From assembly GCF_003589595.1 (NCBI RefSeq), contig NW_020653716.1:23824-87823 (forward strand): 64,000 bases of DNA, written 5' to 3'. Both the position numbers and the translations under genes were made by a program. The stretch is from Hyposmocoma kahamanoa (taxonomy: Eukaryota > Arthropoda > Insecta > Lepidoptera > Cosmopterigidae). Position 1 is the stretch's first letter, and every line of letters starts with the position of its first letter. This document shows positions 20,701-32,918 of this stretch, piece by piece. The notes beneath the pieces were generated by a model. The model saw nothing but the letters and a program-made list of their open reading frames with translations, had not been told where the DNA came from and ran no database searches.

Positions 20701-21640
20701 TGGTTCTTAAGCGCGGTGCGTGTCAGAAATTCATATCAACAACAGAGGGCGCTAATGCCCTTTGCATTACGTGTGCTAAAGGCTCCCAAAGATTGTGTAG
20801 GGGTCGGTAAGAAGTCCCTCGTACCATCGCCGTGGGTGTGTCCAAGTTGCAAAATAAAGCTACCGCGAAGCAACCATGACAGCACTCCTGTAAAGGGGCC
20901 ATCTGTCGTATTGACACCTGCACATCCAGCAGTAACCCCAAGCAAATAGCATCTACGTTCCCCCCTCAAATGCAGAGCTCCGAATCGGAGCTTGAAAAAG
21001 ACGAGAAGCCCTAATGAGAAGCCCGTCACGACGATCTGAAGGATTGAAGGATGTTCTTACGGAGAAGAGTTTCGCCTAAGAGCTACATGCTTTTCGGCTG
21101 GAGATGATTCGTACCAGGGAGGAGATGAAGGGTTTGCGGCAGGACCTAATAGATCTCAGGTCAAGAGTGAGGGCGAGCGAAAGTCGTTTGGATAAGGTGG
21201 AGGAGACGGTGAAGGATATTCAGGTAGCACAAAATTCATCAACTGGCATAAAACCAGAAGTCATGCAGACAATCAGGGCATTGGAGGAGAACGTCCTAAG
21301 GTTGCATCGCGATTTGAATGAGCGCGACCAAGACCTGCTATCCAACGAGGTTGAACTCAGGCGCATCGCGACACACGAGATGCCCTGCTGCGCGCCGCGC
21401 GCGTTTGACGGCACCTTACCATCGAGGACCTGGAGTTGCAGTGTCAGCCTCGGCCCATTTACGTCAACGAGCGTCTCACCCGAGCCAATCGCCAACTATT
21501 TTACACCGCGAAGCAAACTGCTGGGAAGCTGCAGTGGAAGTACGTGTAGACCAAAGATGGTTGGATCTACGTGAGGCATGAGGCCGGGACCGCTGGTCAC
21601 CGCATCCGCAGTGAAGCGGATTTAGAAAAGATTTTTGTCC
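20701..21640 (+). pseudogene. LINE ORF1-type protein: PHD-like finger, coiled coil, FP-type C-terminus
   Basis: From ATG at 20701: GACQKFISTTEGANALCITC, then after a frameshift near 20800 WVCPSCKIKLPRSN. This is a cysteine-rich PHD-like finger ending W-x-C-P-x-C. Downstream (21104-21360) one frame gives a clear coiled coil: MKGLRQDLIDLRSRVRASES, LDKVEETVKDIQVAQ, LEENVLRLHRDLNERDQDLL. After more frameshifts, IYVNERLTRANRQLFYTAK, WKYV, TKDGWIYVRHEAG and HRIRSEADLEKIF (21445-21635) form the FP-C-like domain common in lepidopteran LINE-associated ORF1 proteins. Several stops, including one in place of W after WKYV, make it non-functional. Such proteins bind nucleic acid and chaperone retrotransposon RNA. 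Confidence 0.7.
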
Positions 21641-21839
21641 CGACAACGTTCGTTCCCCGAAAACAGGATCCTACCTGTAGTGTTACCCCTTTCCCTATCA
21701 CTGTTGTTATGTACAATACATTACGTGTACATAATACACTGTCATGGGTGTAGTGCTACATTGGCCGCAAAATATCTAACATATTATGTGTATGTTTACA
21801 TATTTACATTATATTTTATATGTCGCTTCGAAATTCTAG

Positions 21840-22317
21840 CGGCGGCAATCGGCTAAGGATAAAACCAATCTCCGTGTGCCTGTCTCTGAAGTTGCAAAAC
21901 CACAGAGGCAGACGGTCTAGTGTGACGAGGATGGCTTCACAAAGGTGGTGAAGAGGAAGAGGAAGCCCACCTGCCGTAACCAGTGTGGCACAGCAGCGAC
22001 AGGACCGAACTTCCTGCTGCGTCCGGCCGTACCGACGACGTTGATGTACCTGTCGCGGCTGCATTACTCCACGAAGTCTGAGGAGATAGTGGAGTATATC
22101 AGGCATAAAGCCAAATACACCCTGAGGGTCGAGCGGTTGGAGTCTCGCCGCAACGTGAACTTTAATTCGTTTGTGGTGAGAATACCGACCGAACATCTTT
22201 CGACCTTCATGAAAGAGGAATTTTGGCCGAAGGGTGTCATATATCGGCGATTTCGCGGCCGGTTACCTGACACCAGATTGCGCCACACGTCGCCGATAAG
22301 TGAAATCGTGTAGATTA
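21840..22317 (+). pseudogene. Second LINE ORF1 C-terminus
   Basis: An open frame from about 21945 to the stop at 22313 carries YLSRLHYSTKSEEIVEYIR, NSFVVRIPTEHLSTFM, EEFWPKGVIYRRFRGRLPD. This is the conserved C-terminal domain of ORF1 in CR1/Kiri-type LINEs. The start is missing: upstream codons to about 21840 look homologous (EVAKPQRQTV, DEDGFTKVVKRK) but contain a stop. A closely related fragment lies at 35215-35440. The AT-rich TTATTATTATATTGTATGTA that follows is shared by both. Confidence 0.7.
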
Positions 22318-22499
22318 GTTTTTTATTATTATATTGTATGTATGTTAGTTTTAGCGATAGTTTTCAATGCATGTTCATGCGCCTTTTTTATAAATTGTTT
22401 TCACTAAAGCACTTTTCACAAAATTTTTAACAAATGAGGAAATATGCTGTTTTCAATTGACAAATTAATTAAGTTTGTGAGAGGAGCCGTTAGCTGCTT

Positions 22500-23465
22500 C
22501 TCACATTTGTTGGTATTTCATGGTAACCTGTGGCGTTTGTAGATTTCAACGTTCTAATGATAGCGCTAATTTCATTCGGTGTAAAGGGCTCTATAAATAT
22601 ACTATTCATTAAGGAAAATTTGTTAGTATTTCTGCATGACTTATTTTGTGTATTAGTCAGATTGATTTTATAATCATTAAATTTATTGGCTATGTCAATT
22701 GTGTCACTTGTAATTTTGTCATTTATTATAATAAAAACAAACTATATTCGTTTTTTATTATATTCCACAATACTTTACCCACACTTTTCGCACGTAAAAT
22801 TTGCTTATCATTATGTTGTCTCAGAGCCATATTTAAACAGTGTCGCAAAATTTTTGAATATACTTAATCTATATTTTTTCTTCTTTTCATTACTTTTTGC
22901 CTTGTAATATTGATAGCGCAATATCCTTTTAGTTTTAATAATTCTATAAAATTTAATTTTTTTTCATTGGAAAACATAGTTTAAAAAGGACAATAAAAAC
23001 TTGATGGAATTCTTGCATTGCTCTATTTACATCGGTTTCAGAAAAAACAGACGAAAAATTTAATTGACTCAGATGATTACGAAATTTATTCATCTTTTCC
23101 AAACAATAATCCCGGACATTTACATAATACTCTAAGGGTTGTTCAATAATTTCTGAGACTGGCACATGTAGCATTTGAGCTGTGTCAAGATCCGATTGTT
23201 GAATCTTATGAAGTTCTGCCGTAGCCCCGTCGATGTTGCTTATTACGTGGTCAATTTTTGAGGTCTTGTAGGTTAAGTCACATGTAAAATTAAATTAAAG
23301 TTTTTACGACATCCATTAAATACTTCCGAGTTCTTTGTTAAAATTAAGGAGTTAATATTAAAATCACCTGACAGTATTACACGGATTTTTAAGTTTCTCA
23401 TATATTTATGTAGCACTCCCTCCAAAAGTGACAAAAACATTGGAGTCTGGAGTTCTGTAAAGACA
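22500..23465 (-). pseudogene. Third LINE: endonuclease end to RT start
   Basis: Minus strand, in order: LSGDFNINSLI (about 23380-23348), the endonuclease signature; VNRAMQEFHQVFIVLFKLCF (about 23035-22975), the linker seen between EN and RT in Jockey-like LINEs; and IFIEPFTPNEISAIIRTLKS followed by GYHEIP (about 22600-22515), the RT entry block. Both ends are truncated and several frame changes are needed. It is read opposite to the two ORF1 pieces on its left, so it is a separate insertion. Confidence 0.65.
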
Positions 23466-23516
23466 AATTATAAGAAAATTATATGAAGAGATAAGGAGCA
23501 CAACATTAAAAAACCA

Positions 23517-23582
23517 TGTGTATTCATGGCATCCGCGATACAGGGTTTCCCTAGTGCGGGGCTATGAGTGTATGCGTTAAAA
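23517..23582 (+). mobile_element. SINE S1, 3' fragment d
   Basis: CATGGCATCCGCGATACAGG to GGGGCTATGAGTGTATGCGTT, tail only. Confidence 0.75.
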
Positions 23583-23707
23583 AAATGCATTTAAGTCAAA
23601 TATGCTTACGAGTGCGTTCAAATTAGACGCTTGTAGAAGTAGCAGCGCCACAGTCGTGACTCAGTGACGCTTCGGAAGCAGACACAGATAGTGTGTTTCT
23701 TCTATAT

Positions 23708-23820
23708 GATACCAAGTGACGGGACGAACAAGTCGTGCGCCAGATGGCAAACGACACGCCTGTCCATAACAGTTGCAGTGCCACTCAGAGCTTTAAAACA
23801 TAAAGATCTGAGGGGCACTA
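23708..23820 (-). mobile_element. Family A, partial copy 5
   Basis: ATACCAAGTGACGGGACGAA through GATCTGAGGGGCACTA, the same portion as copy 2 at 7921. Confidence 0.8.
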
Positions 23821-26779
23821 ACACTCTTTGATTAATTAAAAGTAATTACACCAACTGGGGCACGTGTTTATTTTTATACTTAACCACAATGAATGCAGAT
23901 CAAATTGTAGATTTTGATCATGATAACAGTTCTGCCAGTTGTACCAATCGACCAGGAAAAAAGAACTTGGGAAGACATGTCGTCATTTTATAATTTTTTA
24001 TCATCGTATTGCCGAATCGTGTCATTTTGGTTAGTTTGACAAAACAAATGGATCTAATACGTCATGATATTCTTTTAATTTTTTCTTTCTCTTTTTCACC
24101 TAATGAATAATAGTTATGCCATTAGTGTAACTGAGTCCTAACGATTTAGTCTAACTTCAGAAAGTACGCGTGATGCGCTACATTCGGAATACAGCGGCGC
24201 CCCAAATCGAATTTGAAAATTTTATTTAGCAGTAATTTAAATCGTACATAACTCAAACACCCTAAGACCAAAGCGACACAGTCCGCATATTCAAATATCC
24301 ATAAAACTCAATTGAAATTCTACGAACTCTATTTAAAACTAAATCTATTTTAATCGAAACATAATCGCTTGATTTGGGTTATCCCCATTTCAACTTGACG
24401 TCCAATATCGGGGATTCTATCTACATACGCTTCAGATCCAGACAGATACGACACGTCGATGATAAGCCAATATCATTGCAAATATTTGATCCAACAAATG
24501 CAATAGGGTAGTACTGCAACGTGTGATACGGTTCGGATATACAATCGACTGCTTTGATATCCTTGACTCATTTGATCGGTATTAGATGAAGACATTGCCT
24601 CACAGAATTTACTCGTTACAGGATTAAAAATAAATATAATCTTTCTGGAAATTTGCAAAAAAATCGCGCTGAACAAAATTTTTTACTGCTAGATAAAAAC
24701 CGAATGAGAAGTCGAAGATTTGTCCATTACGAAACGATATTGTTTGATACTTACAATTACTATCGTGCTTTTTACTGAACATCGTTCTGAACTGTTATGG
24801 GTATTCAGCATCAAAATGGTCATAATGACCACTCTAATCAAAGTTATGTACATATCTGGTCAATTTATTTACGTTGAAAATATTTGCATATCAAAAATCA
24901 TTCCTAAGCAAACAACTGTAAGTTGCATTTTAAATAGTAAATCAAAATAATGTTGAATATTGTCTAATGTAGGTACAGGTAATTTGAGGATACGGAATGT
25001 ATAGACAATAATATACAATAATGACCTCTGTGTTGCTTGTTTTGTTTAGTTAACCTTTTCGTTCAATTTATTTTGCATAAAAGGTCATTGACCCGACCAA
25101 AGACGATTCAGTGATGGCATTACAATAAATGAATTAATGTAATGATGCAATTTTTTTAATAGAATTAATTGGACAACAGATTTTTGTGATTTCGTTTTTG
25201 GAGAAAGATTTTTCAAATGCGATTTTAAGATACTGTTGGAAGGAATGTTGTTGGAAAAAGTGATGAGATATTAAGTTGAAACCTTCATAATATGAGTAAT
25301 TGCTTAAGAATTTTAAGTTATTTGCAAAATGGATTGAAACGGACTATACCTGTTAAATTTGTGCATTATAATTTTGCGGTGTTGAATTAAAAGATATATC
25401 GAAGTACATACATAAGGACGATTTTTTAATAATATTTAATAGAATACAATAAATACTATTCAACGCAATGTAATATAAAATTATAAAATTATACCAAACT
25501 AAAGCAACACGTAAAACATAATAATATTGTTAATACGGAATTAACTTCGTATATGTATTTACTATTTATAAAAAATAGGCAAAATAGGCGCTTTGTCGTC
25601 GAGTTGCGGATACCAGCCCGTTGCACCAAGTACCAAGTAGTACTATTTATAATTTTTTTTTCTTCTAATAAACCATATTAGGGGAGGAAATGTCATGATT
25701 TATGCAATTTAAATTTTTATTAGTTATGAACGTACTCTTCACATATCTGGGTACTAGATAATCACAGAAAAAATGTGAAATTAAAATACAATATTTGGTT
25801 AATTCTCTGGCTCTCTGGCTCTCTGGCTCTCTGGCTCTCATTAGAACCGGTCAGAATCCCGTATGTGAAATGGGAGCCATTATATCTAATCAATCTGAAA
25901 AAAAATTAAAGTAATAAAATGTATAAGTTAAAAAGTAATAAGAATAAACAAGAAAGCGCTAAAGGAATATCCAGTGAATATTGCAATGGGATAAGGAGAG
26001 CCAAATAGCTGTCATTACCCGCGTAACATCGAATTGAAAAAAGGAATAAAACAGTAAAAACGTTTCTATTTTTATTGTGATTTCAATTATAACTTCTAAA
26101 ATTTGATAGATATGGTCACACAGCTAGTATAAATACAATGTAGTACCTTGGCGAACGTTAACGAAGACATAGGAGTACAAATACGAACATTGGGAACGTT
26201 CAGTTTAACACCGCTCTCATTACCCGCGGACACCCAATACTCCACGTTCCCCCAACCCTTCTTGGAGCAAACTTATTTTCATTATTTTCATTATTAACCA
26301 ACCCATGAAAGCCGACGCGTTTTCTTTCATGTGTCTGCGCATCTTTGCTAATTCCTTAAGGGAGGGTTGGCTTTGTACTAAATTAGCCCACCCTGTGTTT
26401 GCTAACCATAAAAGACAAACAACTAAAGGGTTCGTGCTGACATGAGAAACTTCGTATACGGTCTATTGTAATAGACATTATTAAATGTGTATTGTAAAGT
26501 AGATAACCAACAGTCCATTTCTTTCTACTTAAGTTTTGATTATAGTGACTTTCCCTACCAACCTCTTGGTTATGCGGTAAGGGCACTATAACCTGTTCAA
26601 GCACAGGGACTTTACAATTTCAGGTCAACCTGTGTAAATGGTTGTCACAGTCAGCCGGTTCTCAAAAGGCTAGTGCTTTATGGGTAAAGTTTAAATCCTA
26701 TGCGAGTGTAAACGGGTTGAAGGCTGAGGGTCAGAATACGATTTCTAAAACAATTCATCACAACACGTTACTAAAAGTT
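23821..26779. other. Long AT-rich stretch without recognised content
   Basis: The largest block for which I have no assignment. Only short random-looking frames occur. A CTCTGGCT tandem repeat is listed separately. ACCAAGTACCAAGTAGTAC occurs near 25627. Confidence 0.4.
25805..25839. repeat. CTCTGGCT minisatellite
   Basis: Four exact 8-base units plus three bases. Confidence 0.95.
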
Positions 26780-26860
26780 ACTCAAAATGAATTCGTTAAA
26801 AGATTAAATTTGTGTATCCAAGAAAATGGAGCTCATTTCGAGCAACTAATTAGTTAGATT
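26780..26860 (+). pseudogene. Transposase C-terminal tail fragment
   Basis: The frame ending at 26857 finishes NEFVKRLNLCIQENGAHFEQ. The motif C-I-x2-N-G-x-H-F-E is the same C-terminal signature as in the element at 11228-12256, though the sequence is different. No catalytic part and no inverted ends were found around it. Confidence 0.55.
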
Positions 26861-27364
26861 ACCATTTTTTTTCGTTTTATTAAAATACGTTAAGATTTCA
26901 TGTTTTTTTTTTCTCATTTAATTAACCAATTTTGTGAGAGAGATTTTATTCTTATAATTAACCCTATCGATCGATGCAATAAAAGTGCAGGGTGCATTTT
27001 TTTCAGATTAAAGCGGGTTCGATTCCCTCGTGTTGCTAGAAATTTTCAAAAATCTATGAATGCAGTTTTATTTCTTTAAAAAAATAAAGGAATAAAATGA
27101 CCGGCACGACACACCTAATTTTGCCATACTCGTTCACGCCACGGGTGGTAAACGCTACGTTTTTAGCCATATGACATGATCGGCATAGCCCTGAGAAACT
27201 ATTCTAACTATTATATCTATTGCCATTTGGTTTTCAGGATTTTTGATGGCATACCTACTATTCGAGACTAAGAGGAAAAAAAATATATTTCGAATAAATA
27301 ATTGACTTTAGTTTCACATTCAATTTAAAAGTTACAAACTAAGCAAAAAAATGCTTAATGTAAA

Positions 27365-27490
27365 ATGTCATTCCCAAATGCGGGTTGGGAACTTCACACG
27401 TTTTTCGAGGGTTGTGGTCCTTCTTCAACGTGCAGCTTTCATCACGATGTTTTCCTTCACCGAAAACCTCTTGATGAATTTCAAATTAAA
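27365..27490 (+). mobile_element. Repeat with CGGGTTGGGAACTTCACACG (family G), fragment
   Basis: Matches the middle and right part of 36895-37150: TTTTTCGAGGGTTGTGG, ATCACGATGTTTTCCTTCAC, ATTTCAAATTAAATATCGCA. Common lepidopteran LINE-tail/SINE type. Confidence 0.65.
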
Positions 27491-27504
27491 TATCGCACAT
27501 GCAA

Positions 27505-27722
27505 ACTGCTTCCGTGGCCGAACGTTTACCACGCCGGACTGCCACGCCGAGGTCCCAGGTTCGATTCCCGGGCCGGGAGAAATATTTGTATGGCCTAAAT
27601 TTATTTCTCTCATGAGTTTGGGTGTAATTTGTGGTTGTCTATGTATGTGTCCATTGAACCCGCGACACAGGATTTCCCTAGTTAGGCTATGTTGAGTGTG
27701 TGCGTTATGTTGAGTGTGTACA
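27505..27722 (+). mobile_element. SINE S1, copy e
   Basis: Full length, with intact B box GGTTCGATTCC. The terminal GTTGAGTGTGTGCGTTAT is followed by a second GTTGAGTGTGTAC, a short tail duplication. Confidence 0.85.
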
Positions 27723-27727
27723 TAAAT

Positions 27728-27824
27728 TCTGAGAAACTCAGAGGTGTCGAGCTCGGATTCGAACCCACGACCTTCAGCTTGAGAGGCAGTATGGTTTGAC
27801 CATTATGCTTCCACGGCGCGGTTT
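27728..27824 (-). mobile_element. Another tRNA-derived SINE (family S3)
   Basis: On the minus strand CGTGGAAGCATAATGGTCAA is followed by CTGAAGGTCGTGG, B box GGTTCGAATCC (plus-strand 27755-27765) and CACCTCTGAGTTTCTCAG. It abuts SINE S1 copy e. Confidence 0.7.
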
Positions 27825-29182
27825 AAACGTAAAGAATATTGCGTTTAGGCGGCGCCGCCGCACGCTGAGTTGACATGCCCGGCACTAAAAATAATCCCAA
27901 AATAGAACCAACTAATAAAATATCGCGAAAAATCTTATATACATACACAAATGAGACGTAAAACAGCCATATATAAGCCAATGTAATTTTTTTTAAATTT
28001 TTGAATATTCTAGTCGGCGACGAACGCGATAATCAATGACGATTTCAATTCGTATATCGATGAAATAAAGATGACTATTTTACTTTGTCCTAATTGTCTA
28101 CATGACATGGTTTTAATAATATAAAATATTGAGTACGAAGTATGAAACCAAACAACTTTTACTATGAGGACCATACTGAAATCGAGGAAAAAAATCGGTT
28201 CTTTTATACATTTGGAGTGAATAGACCTAATAGGAATAATGGACATTCACTGTGGAAAATTTAAAGAATGTCAGCTACTTGTAATAAATTAGGCCCTTAT
28301 AAAGGTTAAGCGAAAAATTATCAGGATCACGTTACCTTTTGTAATTTATCTTGTGGATTTATTTAACGCCATTTCCTTTCGGAATTGACATTGTCATTAT
28401 TATGCCTAAAACCATAACTGAAACACACATTTTAAGTTTTTTAAGAAATGAATCTGCTACGACCTAATCTTTCATTTGTATAATGCGCACATTGCTGTCA
28501 GTGAAAGTGTAGAGTTAGTCATAATAAAGTTATATTTCGAAGCACATGCAGGCAGTTTACCCTGTAGCTTGGAACGCAAAGTTCGACTTAGGTAAGGTCT
28601 TAGACAAACGAATGGATGTATGAGACCACCATTAAACCACAGGCATGCAACTATGCCTGTTGTCTAGTAAAGTTCCAGTTTAAAAAGCTCCTGTCGCTCT
28701 CGAAAATAAGACTATATACGTTGAAGCTTTCCATCCCAAAACGGTTTTGTTTGCAAACGGTGATTGTAGCTGGCCCCATCCCCAAATTTTGTTCACCCTT
28801 TTTTGGGAAAACCTTTTGATTATTATAAGTGACATTCGTTGAGAAGGACAAGCTAGCAGCGGGTGCTCGCTGTTGCCTGCACGCAAAAATAGCCCTTAAG
28901 GTGTTTTTGAATATTCTAGGTCAGACAGAAGGCCACATCTGCAAAATTATAATTTTTTAGGAGAGAGGTTTAAAAACTGTACGAATGAAATTAATCGATA
29001 ACTTTTGATGAGTTAATAGAAGAGTTTTACAATTTCACATATAATACATAATAATACATATTTGTGTTCATGTGTTTATACTCCTACACATTGTGAGTAG
29101 AGTTAAAATAAAAAAGATGCAATGTAAAAAGTAAATGAAAAGGTCAATTGCATAATTCATGAAGTATTTGTGAAAACACAGG
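27825..29182. other. Unassigned stretch
   Basis: TTTTTGAATATTCTAGTCGG (27991) and TTTTTGAATATTCTAGGTCA (28903) are 18-base matches 0.9 kb apart, possibly edges of an unrecognised element. No coding signal. Confidence 0.35.
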
Positions 29183-29290
29183 TTATTTAAATTTTTATTG
29201 AATTGATATTCAATTATTTTTATGTGAAATTACTCCACTAGTTTGTTAGAATTATTAATACAAAGATAGAACACTCAGAAAAATTCCTAC
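29183..29290 (-). mobile_element. Tail of the SINE S2 composite, copy
   Basis: TTTTTATTGAATTGATATTC to ATAGAACACTCAGAAAAATTC, about 95% like 6722-6812. It stops before the tRNA-like part. Confidence 0.8.
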
Positions 29291-29344
29291 TACGCTTACG
29301 TTTAATAATGATACAATTATAATAACATGTAATTTTTTTTGTGC

Positions 29345-29415
29345 AGTTTGTATATTATTTTTATGAATTTCATGTGATAAAGCAATTTTGACATATGACC
29401 ACATGTGACTTAACC
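29345..29415 (+). repeat. Short repeat shared with 48922-48985
   Basis: TTTTTATGAATTTCATGTGATAAAG and TTTTGACATATGACCACATG recur at 48928-48978 with a few changes. Confidence 0.7.
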
Positions 29416-29954
29416 AAGTGTTAACTTAATTAATTAGTACAATCACAAGGTTTTGACATTAATTCATTTTGGTACATTCATGTTTTCAGGCAACACATTT
29501 GACCATTTATATATAGAATGTTTTAATCGAATGTTAACGTTTCCGTTGCAGTAGCAAACTGATGTGAGAGAAAATTATGAAGTCAAATCATAAATTAAAA
29601 TTAGATAAGTTACCAATGAAATTGTTAACTTGAAATATTGCAGGTTATAACGAAAAGGTCGGACCACAATGTGAAATGTCACATTAAACAAAATTTGGGT
29701 CCTAATAGACCACGCCCTGGTCTGAATCACATCACGCGCATGGCCAATGTAGCGAAATATACGAATGTTGATTGCTCGCTATAAGCTGGCTCGCCAAGTC
29801 AAAATGTCATTACTAAATATGAGTTAATACCATGTACGAAATATAGAGATAGTAAATACAGACGCAAAAAAAGCAATGATGGAACAACAAAATACGTCAT
29901 AAAAAGGCGTCATAATAAAACTAGCTGGTGCCCGCGAATTTGTCTGCGTGGAAT
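29416..29954. other. Unassigned stretch
   Basis: Nothing recognised. Confidence 0.35.
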
Positions 29955-30202
29955 AAGTACCAGCTTACCAATTTCTGCAGCCAAGAAGTAATATCAACAT
30001 TACCGTGTTCTAGTTTTGAAGGGTAAGGGTGCTGGTGAAATTATAGGCACATGGTACGTGTCAACTTATATCTTAGGTTAAAGGGGCCCAGCGGCAGTGC
30101 CCCCTTAGATCTTTGCTATTTAAAGCTATGAGTGGCACTGCAACTGCTATGGACAGGTATTATAGCTTACCATGAGGCGCACGACTTGTTCGTCCCGTCT
30201 TT
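29955..30202 (+). mobile_element. Family A, copy 6
   Basis: AAGTACCAGCTTACCAATTT to GACTTGTTCGTCCCGTC. The first ~40 bases of the family are missing. Confidence 0.8.
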
Positions 30203-30871
30203 TTTGCAAAAGGCATAAAATACAAATTTTCAGTTGATTGGTTCTCTGTACAAAGTTTCGTCCCCACATGTCACTCCATTTAAAATTTATTTTTGTGACA
30301 AAAAGTAGCCTATGTCCTTCTTTTAGGTCCCATCTATCTTTATTCTACTCTATTATACTACGATTCATCACATTGGTTCAACAGTTAAGGCGTGAAATTT
30401 TAACAGACAGCGTTACTTTTACATTATTAGTTTGGATTTGTAACTAAACTCGCTACATCAGCCTTGTTTACTGAATTACATATTATATTATCCTTTCCTA
30501 AATAGCCGTCTTCAAAAATGAGTGTATTTTAAAAGAAACATGCGGGAATATAGTAAAGACGTTCGCTTTTGTATGTTTAATACCCTTACATTCAGAAAAT
30601 TACGATGACGACAAAATAAAATGAACGACAATCCCATTGGAACATCTGATGTAGCCAATAAAATAATAGGGTTGCTAACACCTGGAGAAATATATGAATG
30701 AAATTAAAAATCGAATAACAATAATTATATTCTGACAAACAAAATTAATAGGATTTTGTAGTTTTGCTTAATTCAACTGAAACACGTTCTGTAGCGGTTT
30801 AATTTTATAATAACTAAAAGAAATTTCTTTAACTTGTTAAAATTTTGTACAAAATTGAATATCAAGTTCTT
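30203..30871. other. Unassigned stretch
   Basis: An open plus frame of 69 codons (30238-30447) has no recognisable motif and looks random. Confidence 0.35.
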
Positions 30872-30975
30872 AGGTTTTGTATTGAAAATCAACCTATTTT
30901 ATCGGATCTAAATCGCCCATATATTTCTTTTCAAACAAACCAACGTTATGAACTCTGTACAAGCATAGACCAAGA
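30872..30975 (-). mobile_element. Penelope-like terminal repeat, copy 2
   Basis: TTCTTAGGTTTTGTATTG, TATCGGATCTAAATCGCC, TTTTCAAACAAACCAACGTT follow the order of copy 1 at 833. Diverged. Confidence 0.6.
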
Positions 30976-31058
30976 GGATTGCTAATCTTCATTCTACAGA
31001 TCGTAACACAGAAAAAGCTCAAAATCCCGTTTATATCTAGGTGTACACTATGCTATAC

Positions 31059-31257
31059 GCTTATCCATAACAGTCACAGGTCCATTCAGAGCTTTAAATT
31101 TGAAAGATCACTGCACCTATCGTCCTGAGACATAAATTGACAAGTACCTGTAATTTCACCAGCACCCATACTCGCATTACTTCTTGGCTGCAGAAATAGG
31201 TAAAGTGGCAGTGCTTCCCAGGACGAACTCTTTCACAAAGAGCTACACTGTTGCTAA
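31059..31257 (-). mobile_element. Family A, copy 7
   Basis: CTTATCCATAACAGTCACAGG to AGAGCTACACTGTTGCT. It lies between the two inverted Penelope-like ends at 30872 and 31425. Confidence 0.8.
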
Positions 31258-31424
31258 ATTATTTATTAAAGAGGAATTAAATGACATCCGCGGCCATTTT
31301 AAATACTGTTAACTATTTCCAGACTATCGATCAGCGCCATATGATGTTAAACGGGATTTTGAGCTTTTTCAGAGTTACTATCCGTAATATGGAGATTAAC
31401 AGGCCTCTTGAACTTTTGGTGCAT

Positions 31425-31546
31425 GGTACAGGTCGTGGCCGCAACCCTAATACCTGTAAAGAGTTCAAAACTGTAGTTTATTTGTACAAAACAAATATAC
31501 GCGTTTTAGTTCCGAAAAAATGATTTAATTTCCAATATTATTGGAA
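31425..31546 (+). mobile_element. Penelope-like terminal repeat, copy 3
   Basis: ACCTGTAAAGAGTTCAAAAC, AAACAAATATACGCGTTTTA and ATGATTTAATTTCC match the sense strand of the family. It is inverted relative to copy 2. Confidence 0.6.
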
Positions 31547-32139
31547 ATGAAACTATTATTCAGAAAATTTCGTATTTTAGAGAAAATTACAATATTGTAT
31601 TTAGAAAGTTTTTAAAAAAAGTTTAAAGTTTTTAAGCATTTAGAAAGTCCCACTTAAAGAAACCGTATTTTTCTTAATTTTATTTTTTTGGAACAATGTA
31701 TTTCTTCACAGCAAATAGAAAAGAGAGTAAGTATAACTAACGTGTACACGTTTGTTGACATAGAAACAGTCAGACACAGGACGAAATTGAAAGGGTTAAC
31801 AGTGTTTGACGAGACACGTTGTTCATTTGCGATTGAAGCAGGTGTGTAGTCGATTTCCAAATGGGTGTGAAATTCTTTTTTCAACTGTTCGGTGGGTAGG
31901 TTAGGTGGGTGCACCTTATTTGAAACATATACAGGGTATTTGAAAAATAACAACAACTTTTATTCCATGTTTTTAATAATTCGTCAGATTTTACTTTAGT
32001 ACAAAAAAAGAAACATTTATAAAACCACGCAGGGTTTGCTAAACGTCTTACTACCAAATACAGATCTAAAAAGTGCCAAAACAAAAAAGTAAAATTAAGT
32101 GTTTTATTGAATGTCAGGACGTTTCGCCACCATGTTATA
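31547..32139. other. Unassigned stretch
   Basis: GTTAACAGTGTTTGACGAG near 31796 and a 100-codon minus frame (31654-31956) without motifs. Nothing assigned. Confidence 0.35.
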
Positions 32140-32253
32140 CAATTATTTTTTTGTGAAATTACTCCACTATAGTTTGTTATAATTATTAATACAGAGCATC
32201 TGGCACGATTTGCTGGAAGACGTCTAAGTTTTCTTTGTATTAATAATTACAAA
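32140..32253. mobile_element. SINE S2 composite with collapsed centre
   Basis: TTTTTTTGTGAAATTACTCC and TTTGTTATAATTATTAATAC match 6750-6793. The inverted end CTTTGTATTAATAATTA follows only about 50 bases later (32236-32253), with a remnant GGAAGACGTCTAAG between. It is a foldback with most of the SINE lost. Confidence 0.7.
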
Positions 32254-32574
32254 AAAGTAAAAGTTTATTTCCTAAAAGTCATGAAACTATAGTTGTTTAC
32301 GACGTTAGTAATATAGTCCTGAAGCATTATTAGTATTTTACAAATAACCCTATAAATTAAATTTCACTGAAATATGTGTAACGTATAAGAGGATAATAAT
32401 GCTAAGGGCTTGCCATCAACGAAGTCACAGACGGACGCTAGTGCCACATAACGGTGTGATGTAGTGATAATGCTTGCCATTAATGACACTGGAATCTCAT
32501 TTTGACTGTAATGGGCTCGTCACTAATTTTAGTATATTTGTTATAAATATGTTTGATCGTTATAGTATAGTTCC

Positions 32575-32830
32575 AGTAGTAGAGATCCTAGTAAAATAGT
32601 TCGCCCAGGGAAGCACTGTCTCCTTACCTATTCCTGCCGCCAAGCTCAGTAATGTATGTTTCGTGTTTGAAGGGGTAAAGATGCAGGTAAAAATACAGGC
32701 ACATAAGACTTGTCAATTTATTACTCAGATCTTTGCGATTGATAGTTCAGAGTGGCACCGCAACTGCTATAGACTGACGGGTTGCTGACCACCAGGCGCA
32801 CAAATTATTCAACCCGTCACATGGCATATT
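32575..32830 (+). mobile_element. Family A, copy 8
   Basis: AGTAGAGATCCTAGTAAAAT to CCACCAGGCGCACAAATTAT, with a deletion of about 35 bases in the GTGGCAGTGCCCC region. Confidence 0.8.
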
Positions 32831-32918
32831 AAAAAAAAAGTTTTTTTATATGTCGGAGCCATCAGAGTTAAGAACTACATCGTCTGAGTAGATTTACGGA
32901 TCGTGTAATAAGATTACG

